Shown here piece by piece: positions 1 to 9,626 of a DNA stretch of 64,000 nucleotides (position 1 is its first letter; every line of letters starts with the position of its first letter). The notes beneath the pieces are model-generated. The model made no database searches. It was not told the DNA's origin and worked only from the letters and a program-made list of their open reading frames with translations. The translations under genes were made by a program, and so were the position numbers. The stretch spans positions 9,145 to 73,144 of the forward strand of contig NZ_JBDNRK010000017.1 in NCBI RefSeq assembly GCF_047718555.1. Reading direction: 5' to 3'. The stretch comes from Clostridium_I sp047718555. GTDB lineage: Bacteria > Bacillota > Clostridia > Clostridiales > Clostridiaceae.

Positions 1-1365
1 CCGCTTTATAACCCTATCCTTTGACTCACATATTAAACTCAACTCTCCGTCTTCCATTTTAGTTTTCAAAATTACTGTATGACCCCATAATTCATATATA
101 TATTTTATAGTAGCTTCTGCATAGCCCATATTCAGCTCTCTTCCATCATAAACGTGTTCTAAAGTTAAAGTATTGTCTCTTGTAGACATATCTGTTATTC
201 TAATATATGGAATCATCCCCATGCCACAAGAACTGCACAAGGTATTTCTTATATTGATCCATCCTTTTTCATCAGGTACATCCTTTATAACATAGTTTTC
301 ATTTTCTTTTGCATACTCAAATAAATTCAGGTCATAGCATAATTCTTTTGTCAAATACCTTCTTATAAAGGATTCATCTCTTTCAAGTTTTCTAATCTCA
401 AATATTTTTTCCTTACCATATTTTTCATGAAGATATTCAAACATTTTAAAACCTATAAAATAAGGATTTATAAAGCCTATACCCGGTGCAATAACATCAT
501 TATGACGCTTAAGAAATTCCAAATGTAGTTTATCAGGCAAATTCAAGCGCTTTAAAATATTGTAATGCCAATAACTGGCCCAACCTTCATTCATAATTTT
601 AGTCTCAATTTGTGGTATAAAATAGGCGGTCTCTTTACGCACAACTTGAAGCAGGTTCTTTTCCCATTCACTGAGCTTTCCATATCTTATAATAAAGTAT
701 AGTACATCATCTTCAGGTTCAAGGGGTATTTTGCTTATGTTAGGAGGCGTATCTTTTATATAGGGTTCTAATATGCTCTTATTTGTATTTTTATTCACAT
801 ATTCTTGCATAATCCTGCTTTTAAGTGCTTCATCACTTATTCTCTTTTCTCCCACTACCCTTGAAGTCTGTAATTTTATGGCGTGAGCTGCGTCAAGTAT
901 TCTCTCAACACTCTCATATCCAATGCTGGGATCATTTATATACCCTCTTACCATATCTGCATCAGTCTTAAATAGCTCCACAGTATAATCCGCTCTAGTA
1001 CCCTCTGCAAAAAGTCTATTGTTCTTAAAAAAATCATTATGTCCGTATACATGTGCCATTGTTAATATTTGCAGCAGCAATGTATTTTCCTTCATTAAAT
1101 ATGCAATACAGGGATCTGAATTTATAACCATTTCATAGGGAAGACCACTTAAATTATATTTATAAGTGGTACTATTTTTTTCATAGGCTTTACCAAAGCT
1201 CCAGTGAGGATATCTTGATGGCATCCCAAGATATGCTTCATAGCCAAGCATATCTTTATACCCTATTGTTTCAAATTCCTGTTCATAATAGTCAAGACCA
1301 ATATCATTTACTATTTTCTCAATTTTCTTATTCCAAGCTTCTAAATCTGCTACAGTATATTCCAC
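1..1365 (-). CDS. spoVR: SpoVR family protein (3' end beyond window)
   Basis: SpoVR-family cytoplasmic protein linked to sporulation (spore cortex formation in Bacillus); the biochemical activity is not established. The frame is open from the left edge for 455 codons and begins at a GTG (1363-1365). That start follows a GGGGTGAT ribosome site overlapping the stop codon of yhbH, so translation is probably coupled. The visible N-terminus reads MEYTVADLEAWNKKIEKI, and the central part has the family-typical stretches NEGWASYWHYNIL and GFINPYFIGFKMFEYL. Family members are about 470-510 residues, so only a short C-terminal tail is missing. It is the last visible gene of the prkA-yhbH-spoVR operon. 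The identification is confident from motifs and from gene order. Confidence 0.9.
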   Translation of the reverse strand, partial: MEYTVADLEAWNKKIEKIVNDIGLDYYEQEFETIGYKDMLGYEAYLGMPSRYPHWSFGKAYEKNSTTYKYNLSGLPYEMVINSDPCIAYLMKENTLLLQILTMAHVYGHNDFFKNNRLFAEGTRADYTVELFKTDADMVRGYINDPSIGYESVERILDAAHAIKLQTSRVVGEKRISDEALKSRIMQEYVNKNTNKSILEPYIKDTPPNISKIPLEPEDDVLYFIIRYGKLSEWEKNLLQVVRKETAYFIPQIETKIMNEGWASYWHYNILKRLNLPDKLHLEFLKRHNDVIAPGIGFINPYFIGFKMFEYLHEKYGKEKIFEIRKLERDESFIRRYLTKELCYDLNLFEYAKENENYVIKDVPDEKGWINIRNTLCSSCGMGMIPYIRITDMSTRDNTLTLEHVYDGRELNMGYAEATIKYIYELWGHTVILKTKMEDGELSLICESKDRVIKR

Positions 1366-1371
1366 AATTTA

Positions 1372-2544
1372 TCACCCCACTTGCTCCTTTTTTAACATCT
1401 CTTTAAGTGCATTCCATAAGTCATTTTTCTGTTTTATGGACACAGCAACAAAATTCTTATTTTGTACTTCTTTGACAAGTTTATCCTTAATATTAGTGGA
1501 ATAATATCCGCTCATAATTTCTGAATATCCAAACATATTGGAAACTTCGCAAAGTTTTTTTGCAGACGCTACTGCTCTATTATTGTCTTCCGTCCAATTG
1601 TCCCCATCACTGACATAAAATGTATATATATTCCAATAAACAGGATTATATCTTTTTTCAATGATTTCTAGAGCTGTATTCAATCCACTTGATATATAGG
1701 TTCCGCCTGATTCCACCTTGTGGAAAAATTCAAACTCATTTACTTCTCTTCCTACAGTAGAATGTGCCACAAAAGCTATTTCCACATTAGAATATTTTGT
1801 TCTTATAAATTGAGACAGAATAAAGAAGAAAGATCTTGCTAAATATTTCTTTGTATTATCCATAGAACCTGAAACGTCCATAACACATATAATTACTGCA
1901 TTACATTCTCTTTTCAAGGTCTTTTTTATCCTGTAATATCTTAAATCTTCATTTTTAAAAGGAAATCTCTCTATCTCCTCATTTATATCTTCTTCTTTTA
2001 ATGCCCTCTTCTTTCCCTGCTGTCTCTTTAATTTTTCAATAGTTGTTCTCTTTTTTGCAAGTCTGGGATTAATTCCATGTTTTTGGTATCCAGCTTTTTT
2101 TGTTCCGTTTTCTGTAAGCACTTCTGCAAATTTCTTTTTATCCATTTTCGGTAACTCTAAATCATTCATAATATAGTTCATTACATCTTCTAAGGTGATC
2201 TCCGTTTCATAAATATCTTCACCTTCATCATTACCAGCGCCCTGATTACCTTTTCCGCCATTTTCAGACTTATCCTTACCTATTACCTGACCTCTTTTTT
2301 CACTTCCATCGCCACTGCCAACACCAGGTACATTTTTTCCATAAATAAACTGATATTCTTTTATACCGCGAATAGGTATTTTAATTTTTTTATCTTTACT
2401 CTGGCCTATTATACTTTCTTCTGATAGTATATCTCCTAAATTGTCTTTTATGGATTTTGCAACCAACTGACGATGTCTTCTTCTATCCTCTACTGCCCTA
2501 TCATGCCCCAGGGATGTTGAGTTATGATCTCTGAATAATGTCAT
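1372..2544 (-). CDS. yhbH: YhbH family sporulation protein (DUF444)
   Basis: DUF444 protein of the prkA-yhbH-spoVR sporulation and stress module, about 390 residues, matching the family. The C-terminal half carries a von Willebrand A-like metal-site motif, DVSGSMDNTKKYLARSFF, followed by VSDGDNWTEDN. The N-terminal third is charged and low-complexity (glycine/asparagine/lysine rich). A longer frame reaches an ATG at 2577 inside prkA but has no ribosome site. The ATG at 2542-2544 has GGAAGG at the right distance and lies five bases after the prkA stop, so I chose it. The exact function is unknown; a scaffold or regulator acting with the PrkA kinase is inference. Confidence 0.9.
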   Translation of the reverse strand: MTLFRDHNSTSLGHDRAVEDRRRHRQLVAKSIKDNLGDILSEESIIGQSKDKKIKIPIRGIKEYQFIYGKNVPGVGSGDGSEKRGQVIGKDKSENGGKGNQGAGNDEGEDIYETEITLEDVMNYIMNDLELPKMDKKKFAEVLTENGTKKAGYQKHGINPRLAKKRTTIEKLKRQQGKKRALKEEDINEEIERFPFKNEDLRYYRIKKTLKRECNAVIICVMDVSGSMDNTKKYLARSFFFILSQFIRTKYSNVEIAFVAHSTVGREVNEFEFFHKVESGGTYISSGLNTALEIIEKRYNPVYWNIYTFYVSDGDNWTEDNNRAVASAKKLCEVSNMFGYSEIMSGYYSTNIKDKLVKEVQNKNFVAVSIKQKNDLWNALKEMLKKEQVG

Positions 2545-2548
2545 GCTA

Positions 2549-4471
2549 TCAATCCTTCCATAAATTGTTGGCAGCATATTTTAATACAACATCGCAGCAA
2601 TAATCGCAATAACCATTTTCTTTCATCTGCTCCACCATAGCGTTGTATTTTTCATACTGCTCTTTATCTCTCACTCTTGATTTAGTTATTATTCTTGAAA
2701 GATCTTTAACAGAAGTAGTTAATTTCTTTTCTATAGCTTCCTTTAAAGGTTCATAGGAAGTATAATCAATTTTACCTCCATTTCTAACTACATAGAACAT
2801 ATAGGAAGTAACATCACTTCTAAATCCCTTAGCTGAATTTTCTGATACTCCAATCTGCTCTTCTATAGATCTCATAAATTTATCATCTGGTTGAAGTTCT
2901 TCTCCAGTAGATTTGTCTTTAAGCTTTGTCTTGTTTACAAAAGCCTCTGCATTATCTAGGTAATTATCAAATAAGCTTTCTGCCTGTTCTCTAAAGCTAT
3001 TTATAAAAGCTTTAGTTACTTCTTTCTCTAAAGTCTTGTTATATTCTTTTCTGATTGTATCCTGTATAAAGCCTAAATACTTTTTCTTTTCGTCCTCTGC
3101 TATATCTAGATCTTTAACAGATTTAATTATACTCTCCATAATACTTAGTGGATTTATGCAATCATATTCAGAAACTGAAAGAGCGTTGTCTATGGCTTTT
3201 ATTATAAATCTTGTGGAAATACCATGCATACCTTCATCAAGACCTGCTTCTTCTCTAAGTTCAGAAATATCTATTTTTTTAGTAGTTCCCTTTTCTACAA
3301 TATCTTCTCCATTATATATCTTAAGTTTAGTAAGCGGGTCTGCCTTATTCGAAGGCTTCAATCTACTCAATATAGCAAATTCTGCTGCTGTTTCTATAGT
3401 ATGTGGTGCTATATGTGCCTTGAACTTACTCTTATTAAGTATTTTATTATATATTTTTACTTCCTCATTTAATTCTAAGCAATAAGGTACCTCTACTTTA
3501 ACAATTCTATCCAGTATAGCTTCATTTGTATGATCTGACTTAAATCTATTCCATTCAGCTTCATTGGAATGGGCAAGAATTATACCATCAAAATATATCA
3601 TAGAGCCCTTTCCTGGTGAAGGCACAGACTTCTCCTGAGTGGCAGTTATAATAGTGTGTAAATATTCAACATCATTTTTGAATACTTCTATGAATTCTAC
3701 AAGTCCTCTGTTACCTACATTGAAAGCTCCATTCAAAGAAAATATTCTTGGATCATCCTCTGAATACATATCCATCTTGGAAATATCTACAGAACCTGTT
3801 AAAATTGAAGTATCCTGGTTATTTGGATCTACCGGCGGCACAACCCCTATTCCCTTTCTTGATCTTATGGAAAAAGTACTAGTTACCACAGGGAACTTTT
3901 CATATTCACCGTCATATTCATGTAATAATTTATATTTGCATGCTGGGCACAAATCCCCTTCAATTTCTAAACCTAAAAGATCATTGAATTTTTCTCTAAG
4001 ATGGTTAGGTATTAAATGTAATGGTTCTTCATGTAATGGGCATCCCTTTAAATGATAAATAGGAGGAGCAGACTCCAAAGATTTTTTAAGTGCATCTACT
4101 AAGGATGACTTTCCTGCTCCAACTGGTCCCACTAAATACAATACCTGTCTTGATTCCTCTCCTCGCATAGCAGCTGAGTAAAAATAATTTACTATCTTCA
4201 TAACAACTTTATCTATTCCAAAAAAATCATCTTTAAAAAAATTGTATCTTTTGATAACATCATTTCCATATATCTTTCTTATCCTTGGATTTTCTTCTGG
4301 CTTCAATATCTCAAAACCACTTTTCATAATTATATCGTATAGCCTTTTATGTGCTAATTGTGCTATATCTGGATTCTCCTTCACAATATCAAGATAATCC
4401 AAAAATGTTCCCTCAAATTTTGTATTGCTTTTACTTTCTCTGTCATTTTGTATTAAATCCCTAAAATCCAT
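2549..4471 (-). CDS. prkA: PrkA serine protein kinase (AAA+ type)
   Basis: PrkA-type protein of 640 residues, the usual family length, and first gene of the prkA-yhbH-spoVR operon. An N-terminal AAA+ ATPase core carries the Walker A motif GPVGAGKSS at about residues 115-123. The C-terminal PrkA domain is the kinase-like part described for Bacillus and enteric homologues. The family acts in the cytoplasm in sporulation (Bacillus) and starvation responses (enterics). The start is supported by a GGGGGTG ribosome site. A paired-cysteine stretch, CPACKYKLLHEY (about residues 175-186), could bind metal. Recent work on homologues argues for Lon-like or ATPase functions, so the kinase label follows family convention. 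Confidence 0.94.
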   Translation of the reverse strand: MDFRDLIQNDRESKSNTKFEGTFLDYLDIVKENPDIAQLAHKRLYDIIMKSGFEILKPEENPRIRKIYGNDVIKRYNFFKDDFFGIDKVVMKIVNYFYSAAMRGEESRQVLYLVGPVGAGKSSLVDALKKSLESAPPIYHLKGCPLHEEPLHLIPNHLREKFNDLLGLEIEGDLCPACKYKLLHEYDGEYEKFPVVTSTFSIRSRKGIGVVPPVDPNNQDTSILTGSVDISKMDMYSEDDPRIFSLNGAFNVGNRGLVEFIEVFKNDVEYLHTIITATQEKSVPSPGKGSMIYFDGIILAHSNEAEWNRFKSDHTNEAILDRIVKVEVPYCLELNEEVKIYNKILNKSKFKAHIAPHTIETAAEFAILSRLKPSNKADPLTKLKIYNGEDIVEKGTTKKIDISELREEAGLDEGMHGISTRFIIKAIDNALSVSEYDCINPLSIMESIIKSVKDLDIAEDEKKKYLGFIQDTIRKEYNKTLEKEVTKAFINSFREQAESLFDNYLDNAEAFVNKTKLKDKSTGEELQPDDKFMRSIEEQIGVSENSAKGFRSDVTSYMFYVVRNGGKIDYTSYEPLKEAIEKKLTTSVKDLSRIITKSRVRDKEQYEKYNAMVEQMKENGYCDYCCDVVLKYAANNLWKD

Positions 4472-4576
4472 ACTGCACCCCCTGAAACTAATTTATATTT
4501 AATTACATATAGTCTTTTAATTACTTGTTTATAAGATATATATGTCATTACCCTACCATAACATGATAAATAATTT

Positions 4577-4614
4577 AAAAAAACGTATTAGATTTTTCTC
4601 TAATACGTTTTTTT
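4577..4614 (-). terminator. Intrinsic terminator after the MFS gene
   Basis: A 12-bp perfect stem, AAACGTATTAGA (4581-4592) with TCTAATACGTTT (4599-4610), has a six-base loop and A/T runs on both sides. On the minus strand it follows the MFS stop codon by about 50 bases and ends in a U run. It separates the MarR/MFS operon from prkA and could work in either direction. Confidence 0.85.
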
Positions 4615-4660
4615 AACAAGTATTTAATATAAATATATTGGTTTCTTCACACCTCATACT

Positions 4661-6103
4661 TTAATACTCTTCTATTACTTCCTGGTTATTCTCCTTATTG
4701 GAATATAATCTTACAGCAGTTATTACAGCTCCTATACCGCATAATACCGCTGCACCTATAAATACATATCTCATGCCATAAATAAATACATCATTTCTTC
4801 CTTCCACATAATTTACTACCCTATAACCTATTTTGTGACTCATTCTATTGTATAAAATCAATGTAGACAAAGAAACGCCTAGTACCATTCCTAAATTTCT
4901 CACCAGTGCATTTACACTTCCCGCAATTCCCAACTTATTTTTAGCTACAGTTGACATAACTAGAGAATTATTAGGTGATTGGAACATGCCATTTCCTATA
5001 GTCATGATAGCTATAAATACAGCTGCAATTAATAAACTAGAGTTTTCATTTAAACTACCCATAAATACAAAACCTATGCTCATAAGTATAAGCCCCCAAA
5101 ACGTAAGAACTTCTGAACCTATCCTATCAGATAAATATCCACTTATAGGAGCAACCACAGATAAAATCATTGGCGAAATCATCATAAATAAGCCTGTTAT
5201 AGCCGGTGATAATTTAAGCACATCCTGGAAATAAAAAGGTAAAATAATAGTTACTGCACTAAGGGCAATAAAAGAAACAAAACCACAAAATATGCTCAAA
5301 GAAAATAAATTATTTTGAAAAATACTTAATTGAAGTAAAGGTATTTTTACCCGTTTTTCAATAATTAAAAAAGCTGCTAAAGCTATTATAGCTACAATAA
5401 ATCCAATAATTATTATAGGCTGGTTATATCCTGCACTCTGCCCCTGCACCAATGCTCCAAATAATGATACTATACCTATTACAAATAGAACTGCTCCCTT
5501 AACATCCAATTTTTCATTTAATTCCTCTGTATTCTTAGGGAAGATCTTCATTGAAAGTATAAAAGTAAATATACCTATAGGTACATTTATCAGGAATATG
5601 TACTCCCAACTTAATGCAGAAATAATAAATCCGCCTATAGGTGGTCCTACCATTGTTCCTAAAGCTACAAAGGTTCCAGACATACCTAGTGCCCTCCCCC
5701 TCTCATTAGCTGGAAATACATGAGTTATAATCCCTTGACTTGTAGACATGGTAGCTGCTGCTCCTATAGCCTGGATAGCCCTTGCCAGTACTAATATTAA
5801 GAGAGAATTTGTCATTCCGCATAAAAAAGATCCAATAGTAAATAGAATTATTCCAAATCTAAATATCTTAGTTTTGCCTTTAATATCACCCAATCTTCCA
5901 AATATGAGAATCATGGCAGATATTACTATAAGATAACTTGTAACTACCCACTCAATAGATGCCATATTTACATTAAGTTTTTTAGACATTACAGGCAAGG
6001 CTACATTTACAATACTCCCATCTAAGCAACACATAAAAGTATTTAATACTACTGTAAACAAAATAAACCATCTACTTTTATTTAAATTACTTTCACTTTT
6101 CAA
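4661..6103 (-). CDS. MFS drug-efflux transporter, DHA2 (EmrB/QacA) family
   Basis: Integral membrane proton antiporter of 480 residues with about 14 predicted hydrophobic helices, the DHA2 layout. It has the family N-terminal helix (CCLDGSIVNVALPVMSKKL), the cytoplasmic-loop motif FGRLGDIKGKTKIF and the antiporter-type motif near GTMVGPPIGGFI. The gene overlaps the upstream MarR regulator by four bases (ATGA), so the two are translationally coupled. The pairing suggests export of a toxic compound that the regulator senses. The substrate cannot be told from sequence. Confidence 0.9.
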   Translation of the reverse strand: MKSESNLNKSRWFILFTVVLNTFMCCLDGSIVNVALPVMSKKLNVNMASIEWVVTSYLIVISAMILIFGRLGDIKGKTKIFRFGIILFTIGSFLCGMTNSLLILVLARAIQAIGAAATMSTSQGIITHVFPANERGRALGMSGTFVALGTMVGPPIGGFIISALSWEYIFLINVPIGIFTFILSMKIFPKNTEELNEKLDVKGAVLFVIGIVSLFGALVQGQSAGYNQPIIIIGFIVAIIALAAFLIIEKRVKIPLLQLSIFQNNLFSLSIFCGFVSFIALSAVTIILPFYFQDVLKLSPAITGLFMMISPMILSVVAPISGYLSDRIGSEVLTFWGLILMSIGFVFMGSLNENSSLLIAAVFIAIMTIGNGMFQSPNNSLVMSTVAKNKLGIAGSVNALVRNLGMVLGVSLSTLILYNRMSHKIGYRVVNYVEGRNDVFIYGMRYVFIGAAVLCGIGAVITAVRLYSNKENNQEVIEEY

Positions 6104-6561
6104 ATTCCATCAATCCTTTCTCTACATTTTCCCTTATGTTTTCTAGCATTTAATAATACCTTATCCAAAAAACTTATTCCTATTTCCATTTCCTCTTCAC
6201 TGCAGCCTTCCACTAAAATGGCTATCCAGCTATGTATAACCTTAATAATTTCCGGAATAACCTCTCTTCCCTTATCAGTTAAAAATAATCTATAAGCTCT
6301 TATGTCCTCTTTATTTTCTCTTTTCTCAATATATCCTAATTCTATAAGCTTTTTAATAGTTCTGGCGGACATAGCCTTATCCACGCTCAGTTCTCTGCTT
6401 ATTTCATTTTGACTTATTCCTTCATTTTCATTTAATATGAGTAAATATGGATATATTCCTGTACTCAATTTGAACTCTTCCAGTCTTTTATCAATATAGC
6501 ATTGAGTGCTTCTATATATTTTTCCATTTAATTTAGTTAGAGATGCTATTTTATCATCCAT
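6100..6561 (-). CDS. MarR family transcriptional regulator
   Basis: Winged-helix regulator of 153 residues. The helix-turn-helix lies in GISQNEISRELSVDKAMSARTIKKL (about residues 49-73), followed by the wing, LGYIEKRENKEDIRAYRLFLTDKG. It probably represses its own operon with the downstream MFS pump, since a perfect palindrome lies just upstream of its start. MarR proteins are dimers released from DNA by phenolic or other toxic ligands. No cysteine suggests redox sensing as the main mechanism. Confidence 0.92.
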   Translation of the reverse strand: MDDKIASLTKLNGKIYRSTQCYIDKRLEEFKLSTGIYPYLLILNENEGISQNEISRELSVDKAMSARTIKKLIELGYIEKRENKEDIRAYRLFLTDKGREVIPEIIKVIHSWIAILVEGCSEEEMEIGISFLDKVLLNARKHKGKCRERIDGI

Positions 6562-6606
6562 AATAATATCCTTTCATTTAACTTTCTAAAATATATATTA
6601 CTACAA

Positions 6607-6628
6607 TATAGTTGATTAATCAACTATA
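6607..6628. promoter_or_regulatory. Palindromic operator, probably for the MarR regulator
   Basis: A perfect 22-bp palindrome built from the half site TATAGTTGATT and its exact inverse, centred 56 bases upstream of the marR-like start. Its size and position fit a MarR dimer site overlapping the operon promoter. The assignment to this regulator is inference from position and symmetry. Confidence 0.75.
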
Positions 6629-6685
6629 AGAAAAAATCTTCCTTACAATTTTAATTAACCTTGAAGAAGAAGTACTAGTTAGTCT

Positions 6686-7276
6686 TTACAATACATCTAT
6701 TATATTATCTCTGCAATTTACTGCTTTAATATACATATACCCATCCTCTATTGAAATCACAGAAGCAGTCCCATGCATAACTTTAAATTTATAAAAATAA
6801 TCATATTGGTTAAAAACCAAAGATAGAGCACAGGCAATTACTCCACCGTGAGTAACTACAAGTATATCACCCTTCTTACTGCCTACCTCTCCAATAAAGA
6901 CTTTGGTTCTATTGAAAACCTCCGCTAAGCTCTCTCCTTTTGGTATGCTGTAATTCAGTACATCCTGCGCCCATGCCTTGCTTTCATTTGCATATTTGCT
7001 TTCTATTTGGCTATAGTTTAACCCTTCAAATATTCCAAAATTCATTTCAGAAAGCCTGCTATCTATTTTATAATTTTCAGCTAGTAATTTCGTGGTTTGA
7101 ACAGCTCTTTTTAAAGGGCTGCTGTAAACTTCGCGAAATTTTATTTTTTGCAGATGCTTTTTTATACTCTTTATTTCTTCTATTCCCTTCTGAGATATTT
7201 CTGAATCAATTACACCTGCGTATACATGTTTATGATTTAATTCAGTACTACCATGTCTTATAAAAACTATATTCAT
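6686..7276 (-). CDS. cobC: Histidine phosphatase, probable alpha-ribazole phosphatase
   Basis: Phosphoglycerate-mutase-like histidine phosphatase of 196 residues. The catalytic motif IRHGSTELN sits at the N-terminus, the second conserved arginine region is SSPLKRAVQTT, and the late catalytic histidine is in VVTHGGVIACAL. Lying last in cobT-cobU-cobS-cobC, it most likely removes the 5'-phosphate from alpha-ribazole phosphate or cobalamin phosphate in the last steps of the nucleotide loop. It overlaps the end of cobS by four bases. Histidine phosphatases are hard to tell apart by sequence, so the name rests on context. Confidence 0.85.
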   Translation of the reverse strand: MNIVFIRHGSTELNHKHVYAGVIDSEISQKGIEEIKSIKKHLQKIKFREVYSSPLKRAVQTTKLLAENYKIDSRLSEMNFGIFEGLNYSQIESKYANESKAWAQDVLNYSIPKGESLAEVFNRTKVFIGEVGSKKGDILVVTHGGVIACALSLVFNQYDYFYKFKVMHGTASVISIEDGYMYIKAVNCRDNIIDVL

Positions 7277-8010
7277 CTCATTAATACAAGAAATACTGTA
7301 AGAGCCATTATTTCACTTAGCTCGCAGTTAGCTCCATACACATCTCCTGTAACCCCTCCTATTATTTTATAAGAATACTTCATAAACAACAGTGAAAAAA
7401 TGATTGCTACAAATAATGCTGCTAAAAAAGCGTATTTACTAATAATCGCTCCAATAACAATCAATATTAAAAGTGTTATAGCAAAGAATAATTTTGAATT
7501 TTTACTCATAAATATCTCTCCCATACCACCCGGCCTTGCAGACCTCCCAAAGGAAAGCAGCATTGCAATCATAGTCCTTCCTATGCCGCAGGAAAGAATG
7601 AGTGCTGGTATTGCTGCTTCAATAGTCATGCTTTTTAACAAAACATATTTAAACAATATATCAAATACTATGGAAATAACTCCAAAGCTCCCCACTCTGC
7701 TGTCCTTCATGATTTCAAGCACCCTCTCCCTGCCCCTTGAAGAGAAAAAGCCATCACAGGTATCAGAAAGTCCATCCATATGAAGTCCTCCAGTAACTAT
7801 TATCAGACTTAAAACTGCCCCAGCTGCTGCAAAGTCCTTATTAAAAAAACTCAATAAATAATATACTATGGCTGCTATTCCACCTATTATCATTCCTATT
7901 ATTGAAAAAAAAACAGGAGTTTTAGCAAGAATTTTCTTATGAAAATCCACTTGTATGTTTACTGGCAGCCTTGTTAAAAATTGAAGTCCCAGTATAAACG
8001 CTTTAAGCAT
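7273..8010 (-). CDS. cobS: Adenosylcobinamide-GDP ribazoletransferase
   Basis: Cobalamin synthase: joins adenosylcobinamide-GDP to alpha-ribazole (phosphate) at the membrane. It has 245 residues and several hydrophobic segments. The signature GGLHMDGLSDTCDGFFSSRGRERVLEIMKDSRVGSFG is split around the acidic metal-binding residues, and a later GGVTGDVYGANCEL is also typical. The start is two bases from the end of cobU and the stop overlaps cobC, so this is a compact operon. Confidence 0.95.
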   Translation of the reverse strand: MLKAFILGLQFLTRLPVNIQVDFHKKILAKTPVFFSIIGMIIGGIAAIVYYLLSFFNKDFAAAGAVLSLIIVTGGLHMDGLSDTCDGFFSSRGRERVLEIMKDSRVGSFGVISIVFDILFKYVLLKSMTIEAAIPALILSCGIGRTMIAMLLSFGRSARPGGMGEIFMSKNSKLFFAITLLILIVIGAIISKYAFLAALFVAIIFSLLFMKYSYKIIGGVTGDVYGANCELSEIMALTVFLVLMR

Positions 8011-8011
8011 A

Positions 8012-8554
8012 TTATTTTATCCTCCTTGGTATGCCACAGGTTACAAAATAGACTTCTGTAGAGAGTCTAGCAATTTTCTGATTTATTCTTCCAATTATGT
8101 CTCTATAAACTCTTGCTACATGGTTTTCAGGTACTATAGAGTAACCAACTTCATTTGTAACCATAACCAGATTGCCATCTATAGCTTTAATTTTATCTAT
8201 AAGATCAATTATTTCACCTTCAACCTTTTCTTCAACTTCCTGCTGTTTTTCTAAAGGTATTATCTCATATTCACCGGTAATATCAAACATAATATTTGAA
8301 CTCATAACTGTAATACAGTCTAAAATATAATTTTTTTTGTCTGTGACCGCCCTTTCAATATTATAGCTGCCTTCATAGGTAATCCACTCTGCCGGTCTTG
8401 ATTTTTTATGTCTTTCTACTCTTTGTTTCATCTCTTCATCATATATTTTTGCTGTAGCTATGTATACAACCTCTTTAATTCCATCAAATATGGACTCTGC
8501 GAAACTACTTTTTCCGCTTCTTGCTCCACCAGTAACTAAAATTATTCTCCCCAT
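8012..8554 (-). CDS. cobU: Bifunctional adenosylcobinamide kinase / guanylyltransferase
   Basis: CobU phosphorylates adenosylcobinamide and transfers GMP to give adenosylcobinamide-GDP. It has 180 residues, the usual length. The P-loop GGARSGKSSFAE is at residues 8-19, the guanylylated-histidine region is VERHKKSRPAEW, and the conserved VTNEVGYSIVPENHVARVYRDIIGRINQ follows, which spans the guanosine-binding end. It lies directly between cobT and cobS. Confidence 0.95.
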   Translation of the reverse strand: MGRIILVTGGARSGKSSFAESIFDGIKEVVYIATAKIYDEEMKQRVERHKKSRPAEWITYEGSYNIERAVTDKKNYILDCITVMSSNIMFDITGEYEIIPLEKQQEVEEKVEGEIIDLIDKIKAIDGNLVMVTNEVGYSIVPENHVARVYRDIIGRINQKIARLSTEVYFVTCGIPRRIK

Positions 8555-8558
8555 GTAA

Positions 8559-9626
8559 TCACCTTATATCCACTAAATAATCTGTTTCCATTTTTAATTC
8601 CTGAAAGGTCTTCATATTATTCATTATAGCCAAAGAGGCATCTATTATGTTAAAAGCCATTGGACATCCCGAACCTTCACCAAGCCTCATTTCCATATGT
8701 AAAAATGGCTTTATATTGAGTTCCTTCATTATATATGCTGCTCCAGGTTCCATGGATAAATGAGATGGAAACATAAATTCTCCAACATTTTTATTAAGTC
8801 TGTATGCACAAAGAGCTGCTACAGCTGCTATAAAACCATCTATAACAATTGGTACTCTATTTTTAGCTGCGCCTAAAAAGCATCCGCATAGTCCAGCTAT
8901 ATCAAATCCACCTACCTTTGATAATACATCTATTACATCACTTTTATCTGGACTGTTAAGTATAATAGCTTCTCTTATAACATTTTTTTTATTTTCAAGC
9001 ATTTCATCCGTAATACCGGAACCCTTTCCACAAACATGCTGTAAATCAATATCTAGAAGTACATTTAATACCGCTGCACTGGTAGAAGTATTACCAATTC
9101 CCATTTCTCCTGTACCAAAAATGTCATAGCCCTTCTTCACTAAATCATCAACTATTTCTATGCCTGTCTCTATAGCTGTAACTGCTTCATTTTTAGTCAT
9201 TGCCGGGCCCTTTTTCATATTTTTAGTTCCATAGGCAATCTTTTTATTGATTATGGCATCATTATTAAAATCATAATCTACTCCTATATCCACAACAGTT
9301 ATATCAGCTTTTTCCTGTGCTGAAAGCACACAGACACCTGATAAACCTTTCGTAAAATTTTCCGTTACAATAGCTGTTAAGTTTTTAGGGCAGGAACTAA
9401 CCCACTCCTCCACTATACCATTGTCAGCACACATTATGATTGTATTTTTCTTTTTTATACTATTTTTAATTTTTCCTGTTATTCCAGCCATTCTCCAGGC
9501 TATTTCTTCGAGTCCACCAAGACTTCCAATAGGTTTTGCCAAAGAATCAAGTCTTTTCTTTGCAAGAATAACTTTTTCACCATATAATGGCATTATATTT
9601 GCTAATGTTTCTGTTAATAAATTCAT
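8559..9626 (-). CDS. cobT: Nicotinate-nucleotide-dimethylbenzimidazole phosphoribosyltransferase
   Basis: CobT makes alpha-ribazole phosphate from a lower-ligand base and nicotinate mononucleotide. With the start at the ATG 9624-9626 the protein is 355 residues, the family norm. That start has GGAGG five bases upstream, whereas an in-frame start 30 bases further out has none. Conserved stretches include SLGGLEEIAWRMAGITG, the glycine-rich FGTGEMGIGNTSTSAAV and the catalytic-glutamate region HLSMEPGAAY. It is the first gene of cobT-U-S-C. No dimethylbenzimidazole synthesis genes are nearby, so the lower ligand is unknown. Confidence 0.95.
   Translation of the reverse strand: MNLLTETLANIMPLYGEKVILAKKRLDSLAKPIGSLGGLEEIAWRMAGITGKIKNSIKKKNTIIMCADNGIVEEWVSSCPKNLTAIVTENFTKGLSGVCVLSAQEKADITVVDIGVDYDFNNDAIINKKIAYGTKNMKKGPAMTKNEAVTAIETGIEIVDDLVKKGYDIFGTGEMGIGNTSTSAAVLNVLLDIDLQHVCGKGSGITDEMLENKKNVIREAIILNSPDKSDVIDVLSKVGGFDIAGLCGCFLGAAKNRVPIVIDGFIAAVAALCAYRLNKNVGEFMFPSHLSMEPGAAYIMKELNIKPFLHMEMRLGEGSGCPMAFNIIDASLAIMNNMKTFQELKMETDYLVDIR

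Noticed and set aside
2545..2577. Longer yhbH start inside prkA
   Set aside because: No ribosome binding site before the ATG at 2577, whereas the ATG at 2544 has GGAAGG at good spacing and yields the usual family length.
3036..4055. Plus-strand open frames opposite prkA
   Set aside because: They are shadows of the prkA coding frame, with no ribosome sites and no recognisable domains.
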